Shown: one piece after another, positions 1 through 9,652 of the stretch
How the letters are laid out: every line of letters begins with the position of its first letter
Numbering within the stretch: position 1 is the first letter of the stretch
Assembly (NCBI GenBank): GCA_022828225.1
Contig: JAJEJG010000005.1
Location: 62,001 to 126,000 of the forward strand
Reading direction: 5' to 3'
DNA length: 64,000 nucleotides
From: Nitrospirales bacterium
GTDB taxonomy: Bacteria; Nitrospirota; Nitrospiria; Nitrospirales; UBA8639
The notes under the pieces: model-generated
The model's input: the letters and a program-made list of their open reading frames with translations, nothing else
The model's database searches: none
Told to the model about the DNA's origin: nothing
Translations under genes and position numbers: made by a program

Positions 1-296
1 TCACCCAGATTCAATCCCTTGTTGATCCCCGACACCAGCAAATGTATCGGGCGGTCAGAGAGAACCCGGCCCGTGGCCACGATGACGCAGTCCGACGGCG
101 TCCCGTTCACCGAGAAGACCTGCCGGCCGAGTTGCTTCAATCGGAGGGGTTTATGCAGGGTAATGGCCCGGCCCATGGCGTTTTGCGGGCGCTCGGGAGC
201 CACGACCCAGACGTTGCCGAGTTTCTTCAGGTGTTTCGCCAGAATGCGTATCCCGGAAGATTCGACGCCGTCATCATTGGTTACTAAGATGTTCAT
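1..296 (-). CDS. surE: 5'/3'-nucleotidase SurE (3' end truncated by window start)
   Basis: Minus-strand translation from ATG at 296: MNILVTNDDGVESSGIRILAKHLKKLGNVWVVAPERPQNAMGRAITLHKPL...NGTPSDCVIVA...LLVSGINKGLNLG; classic SurE NDDG and SGIN motifs. Absent from the ORF track because it is open at the edge. Confidence 0.95.
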   Translation of the reverse strand, partial: MNILVTNDDGVESSGIRILAKHLKKLGNVWVVAPERPQNAMGRAITLHKPLRLKQLGRQVFSVNGTPSDCVIVATGRVLSDRPIHLLVSGINKGLNLG

Positions 297-323
297 TCCG
301 GCTCATCATACGCAGTTGTCAAA

Positions 324-360
324 AAAAAGCCTACCTCAACGGAATTGAGGTAGGCTTTTT
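324..360 (-). terminator. Rho-independent (potentially bidirectional) terminator after the POR operon
   Basis: Perfect 16-bp stem AAAAAGCCTACCTCAA-cggaa-TTGAGGTAGGCTTTTT, lying between the end of the POR alpha gene (384) and surE start (296). Confidence 0.85.
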
Positions 361-383
361 CGGGAAACTCGCAATTGGCGCGT

Positions 384-1793
384 TCAGATATTTTGCATGA
401 AGTGCGCAACCGCTTCCTGATCCACGGCGCCCATGATGGCTGAAGATGGAACCGTCGCTGACTTTTTCCCCGTCAGCCCGCATTCAATCTCGTCAAAAAT
501 CATTTCCACCGGCATGGACATGCCGCCGTAGACGTGAGGACCTGCCACGATCTTGGCGTTCGAGTAGCCGTAAATGGCCGTCGCCACGTCTTTGGCCAAC
601 CACCCGACGTAATTGAATTCCGGCACCACGATCAGTTTCGCCTTGGCGCACAGTTTCCGCAATTCCCTGGTGGGGAACGGGCGAAGCGACTTCACCTTGA
701 TCAACCCCGCGTGAATGCCTTTGTCTTTGCACATCCGAATGGCCTCGCGTGACTGCGCCGCGGCGCTTCCGGACGCAATCAGCAGCACGTCGGCACCCTC
801 AACCTCTTGTGTCTCGATCAGGCCGTCCATGTACAGGTCAATGTATTTACGCGACCGTTCCACAGCCGCCCAGACTTCTTGTTGCCACACGGCGTGGATA
901 TTGTAGGCCATGAAATTCGATTTTTGGACCGGCGCGTCCCTGGACAACCGGGCCGGAGGATTTTCCGCATCCAGGACCGGAACCGCACCTCTCCAGGAAT
1001 CGCGTGACGGTAACTTGAGACCTCGGTCCTGCATGGCGCAGTAGCCCCGGGCATGGGTTACGAAAAAGCCGTCGCAGCACACCCCGACCGGCAACGTCAC
1101 GTCGTTCTTTTCACTGATGATGAAGCCCTTCATAATATAGTCGAACAAATCCTGCTGGTTCTCGGCGTGAAAGACGATCATGCCGCAGTTCAACAAGTAC
1201 GCGACTTCGATATTGTCCGGCTGAATGGCCAATGGGGCGTTAACCACCCGGCAAGTAAACATGGCCACGGCGGGAAGGCGGTGGCCCGGCCAGGAGGCGA
1301 TGGGTTCAAGCCCTCGCAACGTACCCGGTCCGGCCGTGGCAGTGAAGCACCGCACACCGGCGCGGGAGCCCCCGGCAATCGCCGACATGACGCCGTATTC
1401 CTCTTCACCCCGATAATATTCTTTGACGTACCCTTCTCCGTACAACACCCCGATCAACTGCATGGTTTCACTTTGAGGGGTAATCGGATAGGCGATGGAA
1501 AGATCGACGTTGGACCGGCGGACGGCTTCCTTGGCGGCCTCGCTCCCCGTAATGAATTCCCGCTCACGCGGCGCTTCGGAAAACATATATTCCGGGGAAA
1601 CCTCCTGTTGCCGTTTGGCCTCCTCATGCGGATCTTTTCTCCCTCCTTGACTGGAAGGTGCCGGAGCGGCACTCGTAATCGGGTCGCCTTGCGGGTTGGT
1701 TTTGACTTCCGTTTCCAATGCTTCACTCATGGCTTCCCCCTCTAGGGTGGCGACAATCCCAGGCCGAACTTTCTGGGGTCGTGTGATCAACAA
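384..1793 (-). CDS. 2-oxoacid:ferredoxin oxidoreductase, alpha subunit (POR/OGOR type)
   Basis: EFITGSEAAKEAVRRSNVDLSIAYPITPQSE...YRGEEEYGVMSAIAGGSRAGVRCFTATAGPGT; typical POR alpha. Start possibly at the internal Met (MSEALETEVKT). Confidence 0.93.
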   Translation of the reverse strand: MLITRPQKVRPGIVATLEGEAMSEALETEVKTNPQGDPITSAAPAPSSQGGRKDPHEEAKRQQEVSPEYMFSEAPREREFITGSEAAKEAVRRSNVDLSIAYPITPQSETMQLIGVLYGEGYVKEYYRGEEEYGVMSAIAGGSRAGVRCFTATAGPGTLRGLEPIASWPGHRLPAVAMFTCRVVNAPLAIQPDNIEVAYLLNCGMIVFHAENQQDLFDYIMKGFIISEKNDVTLPVGVCCDGFFVTHARGYCAMQDRGLKLPSRDSWRGAVPVLDAENPPARLSRDAPVQKSNFMAYNIHAVWQQEVWAAVERSRKYIDLYMDGLIETQEVEGADVLLIASGSAAAQSREAIRMCKDKGIHAGLIKVKSLRPFPTRELRKLCAKAKLIVVPEFNYVGWLAKDVATAIYGYSNAKIVAGPHVYGGMSMPVEMIFDEIECGLTGKKSATVPSSAIMGAVDQEAVAHFMQNI

Positions 1794-1801
1794 TAATGGG
1801 C

Positions 1802-2557
1802 CTAGCCTTCACGCTGCATATCTTCGGCTTTATGCCCGAATGCCGCGGCACTTGCCGTCCCTTCCTCTCCCAACGGAATGTCCAAGGGGTTCGTATGCGT
1901 CTTGCCGTCATGCACCCGGGACTGCAAGCCCGTGAAACGGACGCTCTCGCCGCTATCCGGCAATGGAATCCCCAATTCCTCGCGAACGCGTTTGAATACC
2001 TGTGCCGCCTTACGAATCTTGGCGGCGTCGGAATCCCGCACCGTAAACATGGCGTCTTCGTGGCCCTGCTCGGCGCAAATCGCCGAGGTCCAGCAATTCG
2101 TGCCGGCTCGGATCATTTTCAGGGTCAGATTGGCGTAATGACAATGTACCCCGATGAAAATGCATGCTTCGATTTTATTGCCCCATATCGTCAGATTGGG
2201 ATGATTGGGGTTGATGACTTCCTCGGGTTCGATCTTCGGGTATTTCGGACGATAGTCCGGCATCGGGATGATGAGGACTTCCGGAATTTGGGCCGCAAGT
2301 TCCAGGACGGCCCGGGCCTTTTCGGCCGCGTGGTCGTTCCAATTCCATAACACCAGGGGACCGGGGAAAATCGTCGCATTTTTTCTCGTGAACATGGCCT
2401 TGGCCATTTCTTCCATCGCCTTTTCTTCCGGCACTTCATGACCGAACGTCAGACCATGTTCCGGCAAAGGTGGAAGAACACCCAATTCGGCCGCGGAGGG
2501 CGGATGAAATCCCGCCGGACCCGGTTCAACTATTCTTTCCAACTCTGTTGCTCCCAC
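1802..2557 (-). CDS. 2-oxoacid:ferredoxin oxidoreductase accessory (epsilon-type) subunit
   Basis: 251 aa; NHPNLTIWGNKIEACIFIGVHCHYANLTLKMIRAGTNCWTSAICAEQGHEDAMFTVRDSDAAKI; CODH-beta-like fifth subunit, located in the POR operon. Confidence 0.8.
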   Translation of the reverse strand: MGATELERIVEPGPAGFHPPSAAELGVLPPLPEHGLTFGHEVPEEKAMEEMAKAMFTRKNATIFPGPLVLWNWNDHAAEKARAVLELAAQIPEVLIIPMPDYRPKYPKIEPEEVINPNHPNLTIWGNKIEACIFIGVHCHYANLTLKMIRAGTNCWTSAICAEQGHEDAMFTVRDSDAAKIRKAAQVFKRVREELGIPLPDSGESVRFTGLQSRVHDGKTHTNPLDIPLGEEGTASAAAFGHKAEDMQREG

Positions 2558-2624
2558 CTCTATCCTCCACTCTGGATTTATCCGGTTGAGACGAATGCCA
2601 TCCTTGCCGTTCGAACAACGTCCC

Positions 2625-2954
2625 TCAACCTTGCCCTCGAACGGGATTGGCTAAGACTGCCGAACTCGTTTTTTCACCATAGGTGACGTTTTCCGTCAGG
2701 GCCGTGTCACCGATTTGATCAATCATTTCCATTTTAATGGCATTATGCTTGGCCATATTGTCGCACACCCAGACACACTGAGCGCATCCCTTACACCGGT
2801 CCACGGCGACGTAGGCGGCTCCATATTTGAACCCCTTATCCTGGCCGGCCTCGTTGTCGTACAGAATGGTATTGGCCTCAGGACAATATTGCGTGCACAA
2901 CTTGCAACTCGTAGCAGCACATATTTCCGTTTCGATATTCGCAACTAAATACAT
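2625..2954 (-). CDS. 2-oxoacid:ferredoxin oxidoreductase delta (4Fe-4S ferredoxin) subunit
   Basis: CKLCTQYCPEAN ... CKGCAQCVWVCDNMAKHNAI cysteine clusters; in POR operon. Confidence 0.88.
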   Translation of the reverse strand: MYLVANIETEICAATSCKLCTQYCPEANTILYDNEAGQDKGFKYGAAYVAVDRCKGCAQCVWVCDNMAKHNAIKMEMIDQIGDTALTENVTYGEKTSSAVLANPVRGQG

Positions 2955-2980
2955 ACAGGCCCCTCTCGTCGGTTAAAACA

Positions 2981-3682
2981 TTACGCCACGGCCGGCGCGG
3001 TGGATGCTTTCGCTTGAGCCCAATTGTTTTCGACCGCAAACTCCCACGCCGCTTGGACCACCGCCAGATTTTTCTCGATCAATTCCTGTTTTTTCTTGAA
3101 CTTGCGCTCGACCACGCTGTCCAAAGCCGCAGTCCCACCGGACACCACGAAGCCTTTGCCCAAGAACCGGTCTTTCACCGCTTGCGCCAAGGCCTCCATG
3201 TTCGAGAGACCCGTAATGGCGCCGATGGCGCCCACCATGGCCATATTCGTGGCCAAGTCGATTCCGGCCACCTCAAGCGACAGTTTGGTGGCGGGCAGAT
3301 AGAACAGTTTGGCGTTTAATTCCTCCAGTTCACGTTCCTGGTCGGGCTCGAGTTTCATGGGCCCGTCATTGTTGATCAAGGCGACTCCGTCTTTTTTCAA
3401 CCCGAAATAAAACGGATTCGTGTAGCTTTTCCCATGGGTAATGACCTGGGGGTGAAAGATCATGATAATGTGGGGAAACGTGATTTCGCCGATTTCATAA
3501 ATCGGCTCATCGGAGACTCTCACGTAACTCTCCACCGGGGCCATTCGCTTTTCGGACCCATAGAACGGCACGATGGTACTTTCGCCACCGGCATTGATCA
3601 CCCCCGTGCTGAAGATATGAGAAGCCGTCACGACCCCTTGGCCGCCGACTCCCGCCATACGAATGTTATAACGAATCGCCAT
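2981..3682 (-). CDS. 2-oxoacid:ferredoxin oxidoreductase gamma subunit
   Basis: MAIRYNIRMAGVGGQGVVTASHIFSTGVINAGGESTIVPFYGSEKRMAPVESYVRVSDEPI; GxGGQGV motif of POR gamma. Confidence 0.93.
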   Translation of the reverse strand: MAIRYNIRMAGVGGQGVVTASHIFSTGVINAGGESTIVPFYGSEKRMAPVESYVRVSDEPIYEIGEITFPHIIMIFHPQVITHGKSYTNPFYFGLKKDGVALINNDGPMKLEPDQERELEELNAKLFYLPATKLSLEVAGIDLATNMAMVGAIGAITGLSNMEALAQAVKDRFLGKGFVVSGGTAALDSVVERKFKKKQELIEKNLAVVQAAWEFAVENNWAQAKASTAPAVA

Positions 3683-3743
3683 GATCTGCGCCCTCCTCTC
3701 TCGTCACGTACCCATCAATGCTTCTTCGCTCAATCGACCGCCC

Positions 3744-4634
3744 TTACTGCTTTTCCACGGCAGCGGCAGGCTTCGGCAGATATTCTTTGTACCCGTACAA
3801 CTGGGACAAATATTCTTTGGCTTCATCCGTAATATATTCCGTGAATTTGTAGCGGTCGGTTTCCACGGTTTTGGCGTCTTCCATCACCTTGTCCGTCGGG
3901 ATCGCGTATTCGATATTACAGGACGTGTAGGCTTGGATATAGCTGGGACCGATTTCCCTCGCGACCAACACGGCTTTCTTGATTACGCTTTCCACCCGTC
4001 GCGGGTTGTTGGGGACCACCGTCGCCACGTACGCACAACCGGAAACCTTGGCCATACCCAACATATCCATTTTCTCGAACTTCTTCCCGAGCGGCGCCAT
4101 TTTCAGCACCTGATTCCGGTTCGTCATGCCGCTTTCCTGGCCGCCGGTGTTTCCATAGACCTCATTGTCCAGCATGATAGTGGTAAATTTTTCTTTTCGG
4201 AACCACGAGTGCAGGGTTTGAGCGAACCCGATATCAGCCATGCCGCCGTCTCCGGCCATCACGACAACGTCTTTGGGCCTATCCCCAAACCGCAGACGAA
4301 GGCCGCGGGTCAAGCCGCTGGCCACACCGTTCTGGTCGCCGTAATTGCCGTACACGAATGGGATGGCGGCCTGCGAAATGGCCAACCGGCCGCAACCGGC
4401 CGTCCCGACCGTAATGGTATCTTCCGCATTCGGGAACGCCACCATGGCAAGCCGGATAAACAGAGTCATGGCACAGCCGGCACACATCGGGTGTTCTTCC
4501 AGAATCTCCTTGAAGGTTCCCACTTGGGATACCGAGACTTTTTTCCCGAACGGGCCATGCTCCACCATGTCCCGATATTCTTTCGGCATGAACTTTCCGA
4601 ATCCTGGTGTAAACTTGACATAATCGAGGCTCAT
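3744..4634 (-). CDS. 2-oxoacid:ferredoxin oxidoreductase beta (TPP-binding) subunit
   Basis: HPMCAGCAMTLFIRL...GTAGCGR...VVMAGDGGMADIGFAQTLHSWFRKEKFTTIMLDNEVYGNTGGQESGMT; TPP motif GDGG...DNEVYGNTGGQ. Confidence 0.95.
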   Translation of the reverse strand: MSLDYVKFTPGFGKFMPKEYRDMVEHGPFGKKVSVSQVGTFKEILEEHPMCAGCAMTLFIRLAMVAFPNAEDTITVGTAGCGRLAISQAAIPFVYGNYGDQNGVASGLTRGLRLRFGDRPKDVVVMAGDGGMADIGFAQTLHSWFRKEKFTTIMLDNEVYGNTGGQESGMTNRNQVLKMAPLGKKFEKMDMLGMAKVSGCAYVATVVPNNPRRVESVIKKAVLVAREIGPSYIQAYTSCNIEYAIPTDKVMEDAKTVETDRYKFTEYITDEAKEYLSQLYGYKEYLPKPAAAVEKQ

Positions 4635-5089
4635 TGCGGATCCCCCTTATATTGAGACGTTTTTATTACGTTAGCCACTCAGCCTATGAGCAGTGTGCAA
4701 CTTATACGTACTCTCTGCTCCTTTGATCGAAGCGTTGCGTGTCTATTTCAGTAACCTTAGCGTAGATGAAGTCTCCTAGTAAAGACCTCTCATATTCCAA
4801 CCCAGGGCCTCCTCTCCTGATTTCTTTGGAAAAACAGGCAGCCCTGACGCCTTGACAAGACACGCCAAAGTCACCTTGAGCTAAAATCCACGCATCTATC
4901 CTAAAACCGAACCACCGAGAAGGCAACATAAAAGAAGACCCACCTCTTTAAAAAGAAGCCCTATGCGGGAATTTTGAGGCTAGGCCTTTGGCCCCATGGT
5001 CCGGTTTCAACACCACGCGGGAACAACGCGTCCGGTTGGATCTCTTGTGAGGAAGCTGACACGCAGAGACGGATCAGCGCATGAGTGCA

Positions 5090-6127
5090 CTAATCCAAAA
5101 TATACTGGAGTGGATCGACAACTTTGTCGTTGACGGCCACTTGGTAATGAAGATGGGGTCCGGTCGAAAACCGCCCCGTACTCCCGACCCGGCCCAACAG
5201 ATCGCCTCTTTTCACCTCTTGGCCGTACCGGACGAGAATTTTGGCCAGATGGCCGTAAGTCGTTTCAATTCCATGACGATGATTGATTCGAACATAATTT
5301 CCCATCCTGGAATCATAGGATGTCACAACCACTTTGCCCTTGGCAGGGGCACGGACGTCTTCCCCTTTCGGAGCAACAATGTCCACGCCTGCATGGAACG
5401 CCTTCTTTCCGGTAAACGGCGAAATTCGCGGCCCAAACTTTGATGAGACGGGTCCCTTGACGGGCCAGATGGACGGCGTTGCGGCCCACAGGCCAACCCG
5501 TTCTCCCGCTGCTTTTTCCAACCGGGCCAATACGCGAAGTTGCCGGACCGTCTGCTGATCAAGCCAGGACAGCCCGTTCTGGATATCAGTCGCCATCATG
5601 ATCCCGGCATCGTCTGCATTCTCGCCCACGCCCATCTCCGCGATATAGTCGAAATTCAGAATGCCGGCTCTACCATCCAGGGCAACCTCATACGGAACCT
5701 CTTCGCCGCCCTGTCCATTGACGACAGCGGTGTCCCCTTGCTCGGGTTCCAGCCCGAACATGACTTGCAACTTCTCGTTTATGGATTGGATGGTCAGGAC
5801 ACGCTGCCGCATTTTATCGACGGCTTCAGAAAACTCGACCACTTGTCCTTTGGACTGGCTGAGTTCCTTCTTCAATCCCTCGAGTTCGGCAACCTGGTCT
5901 GTAACTTGGCCCGTCTGCACTACGTAATGCGCAAGCACCCCCACCTGCACGACCGATAAGACCGCGGCCGCGAGCAGCACTCGTTTAAAGGTTCTCTTGC
6001 GCAAAGAAATCCTGAAAGGCTCCCGGGTCATGCCCCGAAAAAGCATAATCGTCCATCTGTCATCAGAGGGGTTCACGGGATCAGTTCGGATCTTCAGATG
6101 AGCCTGAATGACCTGGGTGAAATGCAC
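5090..6127 (-). CDS. M23 family metallopeptidase (LytM/NlpD-like, membrane anchored)
   Basis: N-terminal TM segment, coiled coil, C-terminal FGPRISPFTGKKAFHAGVDIVAPKGEDVRAPAKGKVV...GHLAKI...VGSTGRFSTGPHLHYQV. Start probably internal (MLFRGMTREPFRIS). Confidence 0.9.
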   Translation of the reverse strand: MHFTQVIQAHLKIRTDPVNPSDDRWTIMLFRGMTREPFRISLRKRTFKRVLLAAAVLSVVQVGVLAHYVVQTGQVTDQVAELEGLKKELSQSKGQVVEFSEAVDKMRQRVLTIQSINEKLQVMFGLEPEQGDTAVVNGQGGEEVPYEVALDGRAGILNFDYIAEMGVGENADDAGIMMATDIQNGLSWLDQQTVRQLRVLARLEKAAGERVGLWAATPSIWPVKGPVSSKFGPRISPFTGKKAFHAGVDIVAPKGEDVRAPAKGKVVVTSYDSRMGNYVRINHRHGIETTYGHLAKILVRYGQEVKRGDLLGRVGSTGRFSTGPHLHYQVAVNDKVVDPLQYILD

Positions 6128-6271
6128 AGGTGAATGTGGGCGCTGGAAATCCTACTTTAAGGAACAAAATGACGCTTGGTCAATTAGGGGGAATACGGTA
6201 GGGACAATACGGTTCTTGGTAAATGTCAGGCCTCTGATCCTCGGCGGAAATGACCGAGGGCGGCCGGCAAG

Positions 6272-6607
6272 CTAACCAGGCTGGGAAGTCATGGCTTTGA
6301 CCCATGCCAAATATTCGCTTGCCCCCTTTGCTACCGATAAGGCGATAACTTCAGGCACCTCGTAGCTGTGGAGCGCTTTCACTTCGGATTCCAGGGCATC
6401 ATAGGCGTCGGTATGGGATTTCATAACCAGCAGCCATTCACGTTCTTCGCAGACTGTGCCTTCCCATTCAAAAATGGACGTCACATTTGGCATGACCGTG
6501 ACACACGCCGCCAGTTTTTTTTGCACGACCGAACGCCCGATCAGGAGTGCTTCTTCCTGGCTCGAGGCCGTTACCAGTACAACCAGTGCTCCCTGATCGA
6601 CACCCAC
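6272..6607 (-). CDS. cutA: Divalent-cation tolerance protein CutA
   Basis: VLVTASSQEEALLIGRSVVQKKLAACVTVMPNVTSIFEWEGTVCEEREWLLVMKSHTDAYDALESEVKALHSYEVPEVIAL. Confidence 0.93.
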   Translation of the reverse strand: MGVDQGALVVLVTASSQEEALLIGRSVVQKKLAACVTVMPNVTSIFEWEGTVCEEREWLLVMKSHTDAYDALESEVKALHSYEVPEVIALSVAKGASEYLAWVKAMTSQPG

Positions 6608-6638
6608 CTGACTGGCCCTCTCGAAACCACTAGCCGAC

Positions 6639-7382
6639 TCAGGGTTTGAGACGCGAAGGAGCTTTTTCTACCAAATCTTCAATGGCGAGCCGCAGCCCTT
6701 CCTGCAGGCCTCTCGGGTAATTCGTGACGGAATCCTCCAAGCCACGATAGATGCTTTCCGTTTCCTTGGCCTCGAATTCCATGGCAAAGCCCCACAACGC
6801 CTTGTCCGGCTCCCCCACCCGGGTTATTTGCGCGAACATTTCCACCTCGGTCTCGGTGGTGCCCAACGGCAGCCCGGCAAACCACAATGCTGTCCCGGCG
6901 GGACCTAACAGATACGTGGAAATATTCCGCTCCCACCGCGTCGAATAGAGTCGTCCCTGCAAAACAAAATCGCTGGGAGGCACGGGTTGATCCTTGTCGA
7001 CAAACGTCACGGAAGTAAAAATATTCGTCTTTCTAATTTCCTCGGCCAAAGCGCGCGCAAAATCGCGTGACGGAGAAAACGACACTACGTCCGTGGGTGC
7101 GGGATTCGAAACCTCCTCAGGTCGATCATAGGTCGCGGAGGCATGGGTCGTGAAGGGAATCACGGCGGCCCAATATTGCTCACGCACCTCCGTGCCCCGC
7201 TTATCATCAAGCGGCACAACCACCAGACTACCGTCAACTTTCTGGGCAGCCGACACGCCCAGATACGCCTTCTCCGGAGGAGGCGGATAATTCCAATCCC
7301 GTGAGCCCAAGCAGCCCGTTATCGTCAATGATACAACCAGAAGAACACCACACGCCTTATGCACGACAGACAGGCGACGCAT
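6639..7382 (-). CDS. Putative lipoprotein, unknown function
   Basis: From internal Met: MRRLSVVHKACGVLLVVSLTITGCLGSRDW, lipobox LTITGC; no recognised domain. Confidence 0.75.
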   Translation of the reverse strand: MRRLSVVHKACGVLLVVSLTITGCLGSRDWNYPPPPEKAYLGVSAAQKVDGSLVVVPLDDKRGTEVREQYWAAVIPFTTHASATYDRPEEVSNPAPTDVVSFSPSRDFARALAEEIRKTNIFTSVTFVDKDQPVPPSDFVLQGRLYSTRWERNISTYLLGPAGTALWFAGLPLGTTETEVEMFAQITRVGEPDKALWGFAMEFEAKETESIYRGLEDSVTNYPRGLQEGLRLAIEDLVEKAPSRLKP

Positions 7383-7499
7383 ATCTTGCCTCCTTTGGCA
7401 GGCAACAGTTTCCAACCGTTGCAATGATGGGTAATGCATGTACAACCACAACTTCGCCTTTGGCCGCAACCGTCAGGTTGAACGGTGGACGGTGCGCCA

Positions 7500-8120
7500 T
7501 CAGCGACTGAACCCTCCGGCACTCGCAAAACGGTCCATCAGCTCAGAATATGAGCGGGTCACCGGGAATTGAGGATATTCGGAACAGATCGAATCCGGTG
7601 GGCGGAAGAAAAACCCGGCATCGGCTTCCTGCAGCATCGACAGATCATTATAGGAATCTCCCGCCGCCAACACGTGAAAGTTCAAACTCTTGACCGCGGC
7701 CACCGCGTGCCGTTTCTGGTCTTGTTGCCGGAGCGAATAATTCCGAATATAGCCTTTATCGTCAATTTCCAGGGTGTGACAAAAGATGGAAGGATAGTGC
7801 AACTGTTTCATCAGGGGACTGACCAGATCATAATAACTGTCCGATAAGATAATGACCTGACAACGCTCTCGCAACCACGTCAAGAATTCCACGGCCCCGT
7901 CCAGAGGTTTCAGTCCCGCCACCACCTCCGTGATGTCCGACAGCTTGAGATCAAATTTAGCCAGAACGTCCAAGCGCAGCTTCATGAGTTCGTCATAGTC
8001 GGGAATGTCCCGGGTGGTGACGTTCAAGTCGGCAATCCCCGTTTTCTCGGCCAACGCCAGCCAGATCTCCGGAGTTAAGACCCCTTCCATATCCAAACAC
8101 GTCACCACGGGTGATTTCAT
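7500..8120 (-). CDS. thrH: HAD-family phosphoserine phosphatase / homoserine phosphotransferase (ThrH-like)
   Basis: VTCLDMEGVLTPEIWLALAEKTGI...LRERCQVIILSDSYYDLVSPLMKQL...AAGDSYNDLSMLQEADAGFFFRPP; ThrH-type HAD motifs (DMEGVLTPEIW). Confidence 0.85.
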   Translation of the reverse strand: MKSPVVTCLDMEGVLTPEIWLALAEKTGIADLNVTTRDIPDYDELMKLRLDVLAKFDLKLSDITEVVAGLKPLDGAVEFLTWLRERCQVIILSDSYYDLVSPLMKQLHYPSIFCHTLEIDDKGYIRNYSLRQQDQKRHAVAAVKSLNFHVLAAGDSYNDLSMLQEADAGFFFRPPDSICSEYPQFPVTRSYSELMDRFASAGGFSR

Positions 8121-8266
8121 ACGCCCCTCAACAACATGCAAGTTTCAGATGAAAGTAAAAGGACAACACGGCAAGATTGGCAGTAAGGTGTTTATTGTAT
8201 AAAAATCAGAGCGAGACTACAAACCTTTTGTCCAGGATGCGGCTCCCGAAACCTTGCGCCCACCCC

Positions 8267-9271
8267 TTATCCAAAGGCGATGAGTAAGCCGAAAGCAAGA
8301 TAGCACAGGCCGTTGAAAATCAGATGATAGGGCCTCAAGGCATGGGACCGTAAACGAAGTTTCAGGTATCCCGCGGCAAGAAAGGTCAATCCGATGCCCC
8401 ATAGGGCTTCTTTTCGCGGAACCCACGGCGTCAACAAGATTCCCAGGGCGGGAAGCAGACTGCCTTGAAACACCATCGCCCCGGTGATGTTGCCGAAAGC
8501 CAGGGTATCACGGCCGCGCCGCACCCATATAATACTATTCACTTTTTCCGGCAGTTCGGTCGCCACCGGCACGATCAACAACGACAAAGCCAAGGTGGAA
8601 AGCCCAAGCCAGGCGGCCAAATGCTCCACGCCGTAGACGAAGCCCTTGGCCCCTCCGACGATCAGCCCGAATCCGATAAGCAATTGCAGGAGGATCGTAG
8701 CAAAGTTCTCCGGGATCCGTAACCGGCTCAAAAACAGCGGGTGATCCGCCTCGGTGCCATGGCCCTGCTCAACCAACTTCCCGGATGCGCGAATGGTCAG
8801 CAGCAAATAGACGAAATAACTCAGGGTCAGGACCAACGCCAACGACACACGCGCCCATTGCCATTCCGAAGGCACGAAGATCGCGAGGGTCGCCAATGCA
8901 AAGGCAAAAAGAAACCAATCTAGGTCCCGGTGCACGCCGGTAGGCTCGGGACGAAGGGCTTGCGCCCACCCCCGGCGCTTGGCGGCAAACGTGCCCATCA
9001 AGAAAAACGTAATCGTCGACAGCATAAGCGGCGCGCCCAAAATAGCCCCCACTCCGACGTCCTGCCGAACCGATAAATCCCCGGAGGCGGCCAATACCGC
9101 CACCACCGGGATCATCGCCTCGGGCAAAGCCGTTCCCACGGCCGCAAACACCGACCCCGTGACCCCCTCGGAAATGTGTAGCCGTTCTCCGAGATGTTCG
9201 AGCGCGTTGGTAAACGTTTCCGCGCCGACCAGAATCACGATCAAAGAAATGAACAGAATCCACAATTCCAT
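8267..9271 (-). CDS. Sodium/calcium exchanger-type cation antiporter (CaCA superfamily)
   Basis: MELWILFISLIVILVGAETFTNALEHLGERLHISEGVTGSVFAAVGTALPEAMIPVVAVL; second half GFGLIVGGAKGFVYGVEHLA...VATELPEKVNSIIW: paired alpha-repeats. Confidence 0.88.
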   Translation of the reverse strand: MELWILFISLIVILVGAETFTNALEHLGERLHISEGVTGSVFAAVGTALPEAMIPVVAVLAASGDLSVRQDVGVGAILGAPLMLSTITFFLMGTFAAKRRGWAQALRPEPTGVHRDLDWFLFAFALATLAIFVPSEWQWARVSLALVLTLSYFVYLLLTIRASGKLVEQGHGTEADHPLFLSRLRIPENFATILLQLLIGFGLIVGGAKGFVYGVEHLAAWLGLSTLALSLLIVPVATELPEKVNSIIWVRRGRDTLAFGNITGAMVFQGSLLPALGILLTPWVPRKEALWGIGLTFLAAGYLKLRLRSHALRPYHLIFNGLCYLAFGLLIAFG

Positions 9272-9357
9272 AGAAAGAGATTTCCTTGGTGAGACGCCCT
9301 TTGTCACATGGCGCCGTGAACCTTGCTCACGGCGTGCAGTTGCCCTAGACTATCGTC

Positions 9358-9510
9358 ATGAGCGATGAGACGGGAATCGTCCTGGGTTGTCTGGCCGGGC
9401 TGCTGGCCTGCCGATTCGGCATCCAATGGTGGCGCCGTCGCAAGGCGGCCAAACAAGCCGATGAACTGCTCTCCAACATTGTGAAAGGCAAAGACGCCTT
9501 TCGCCGGTGA
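9358..9510 (+). CDS. Small hypothetical membrane protein (50 aa)
   Basis: ATG..TGA reading MSDETGIVLGCLAGLLACRFGIQWWRRRKAAKQADELLSNIVKGKDAFRR; one TM segment followed by basic residues; below the ORF-track cutoff. Confidence 0.4.
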   Translation: MSDETGIVLGCLAGLLACRFGIQWWRRRKAAKQADELLSNIVKGKDAFRR

Positions 9511-9652
9511 TACGGGGTCCTCGTTCGGCGACCGGGACGGGCTCACGCGCGTAGGTAGCAAACCCCGGCATGCTTTGGCAACACCGCCGGTTCGACTTGG
9601 CTTCGCGTTGTAGTCCCGCCGTTCTCTTTGTGTTCTTTGCCACATCCCGACC

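Noticed and set aside
3681-4655. 324-aa plus-strand ORF
   Set aside because: Antisense to POR beta; composition of a shadow ORF.
4702-4929. 75-aa minus-strand ORF upstream of the POR operon
   Set aside because: No recognisable motif, poor codon usage; more likely leader/promoter region.
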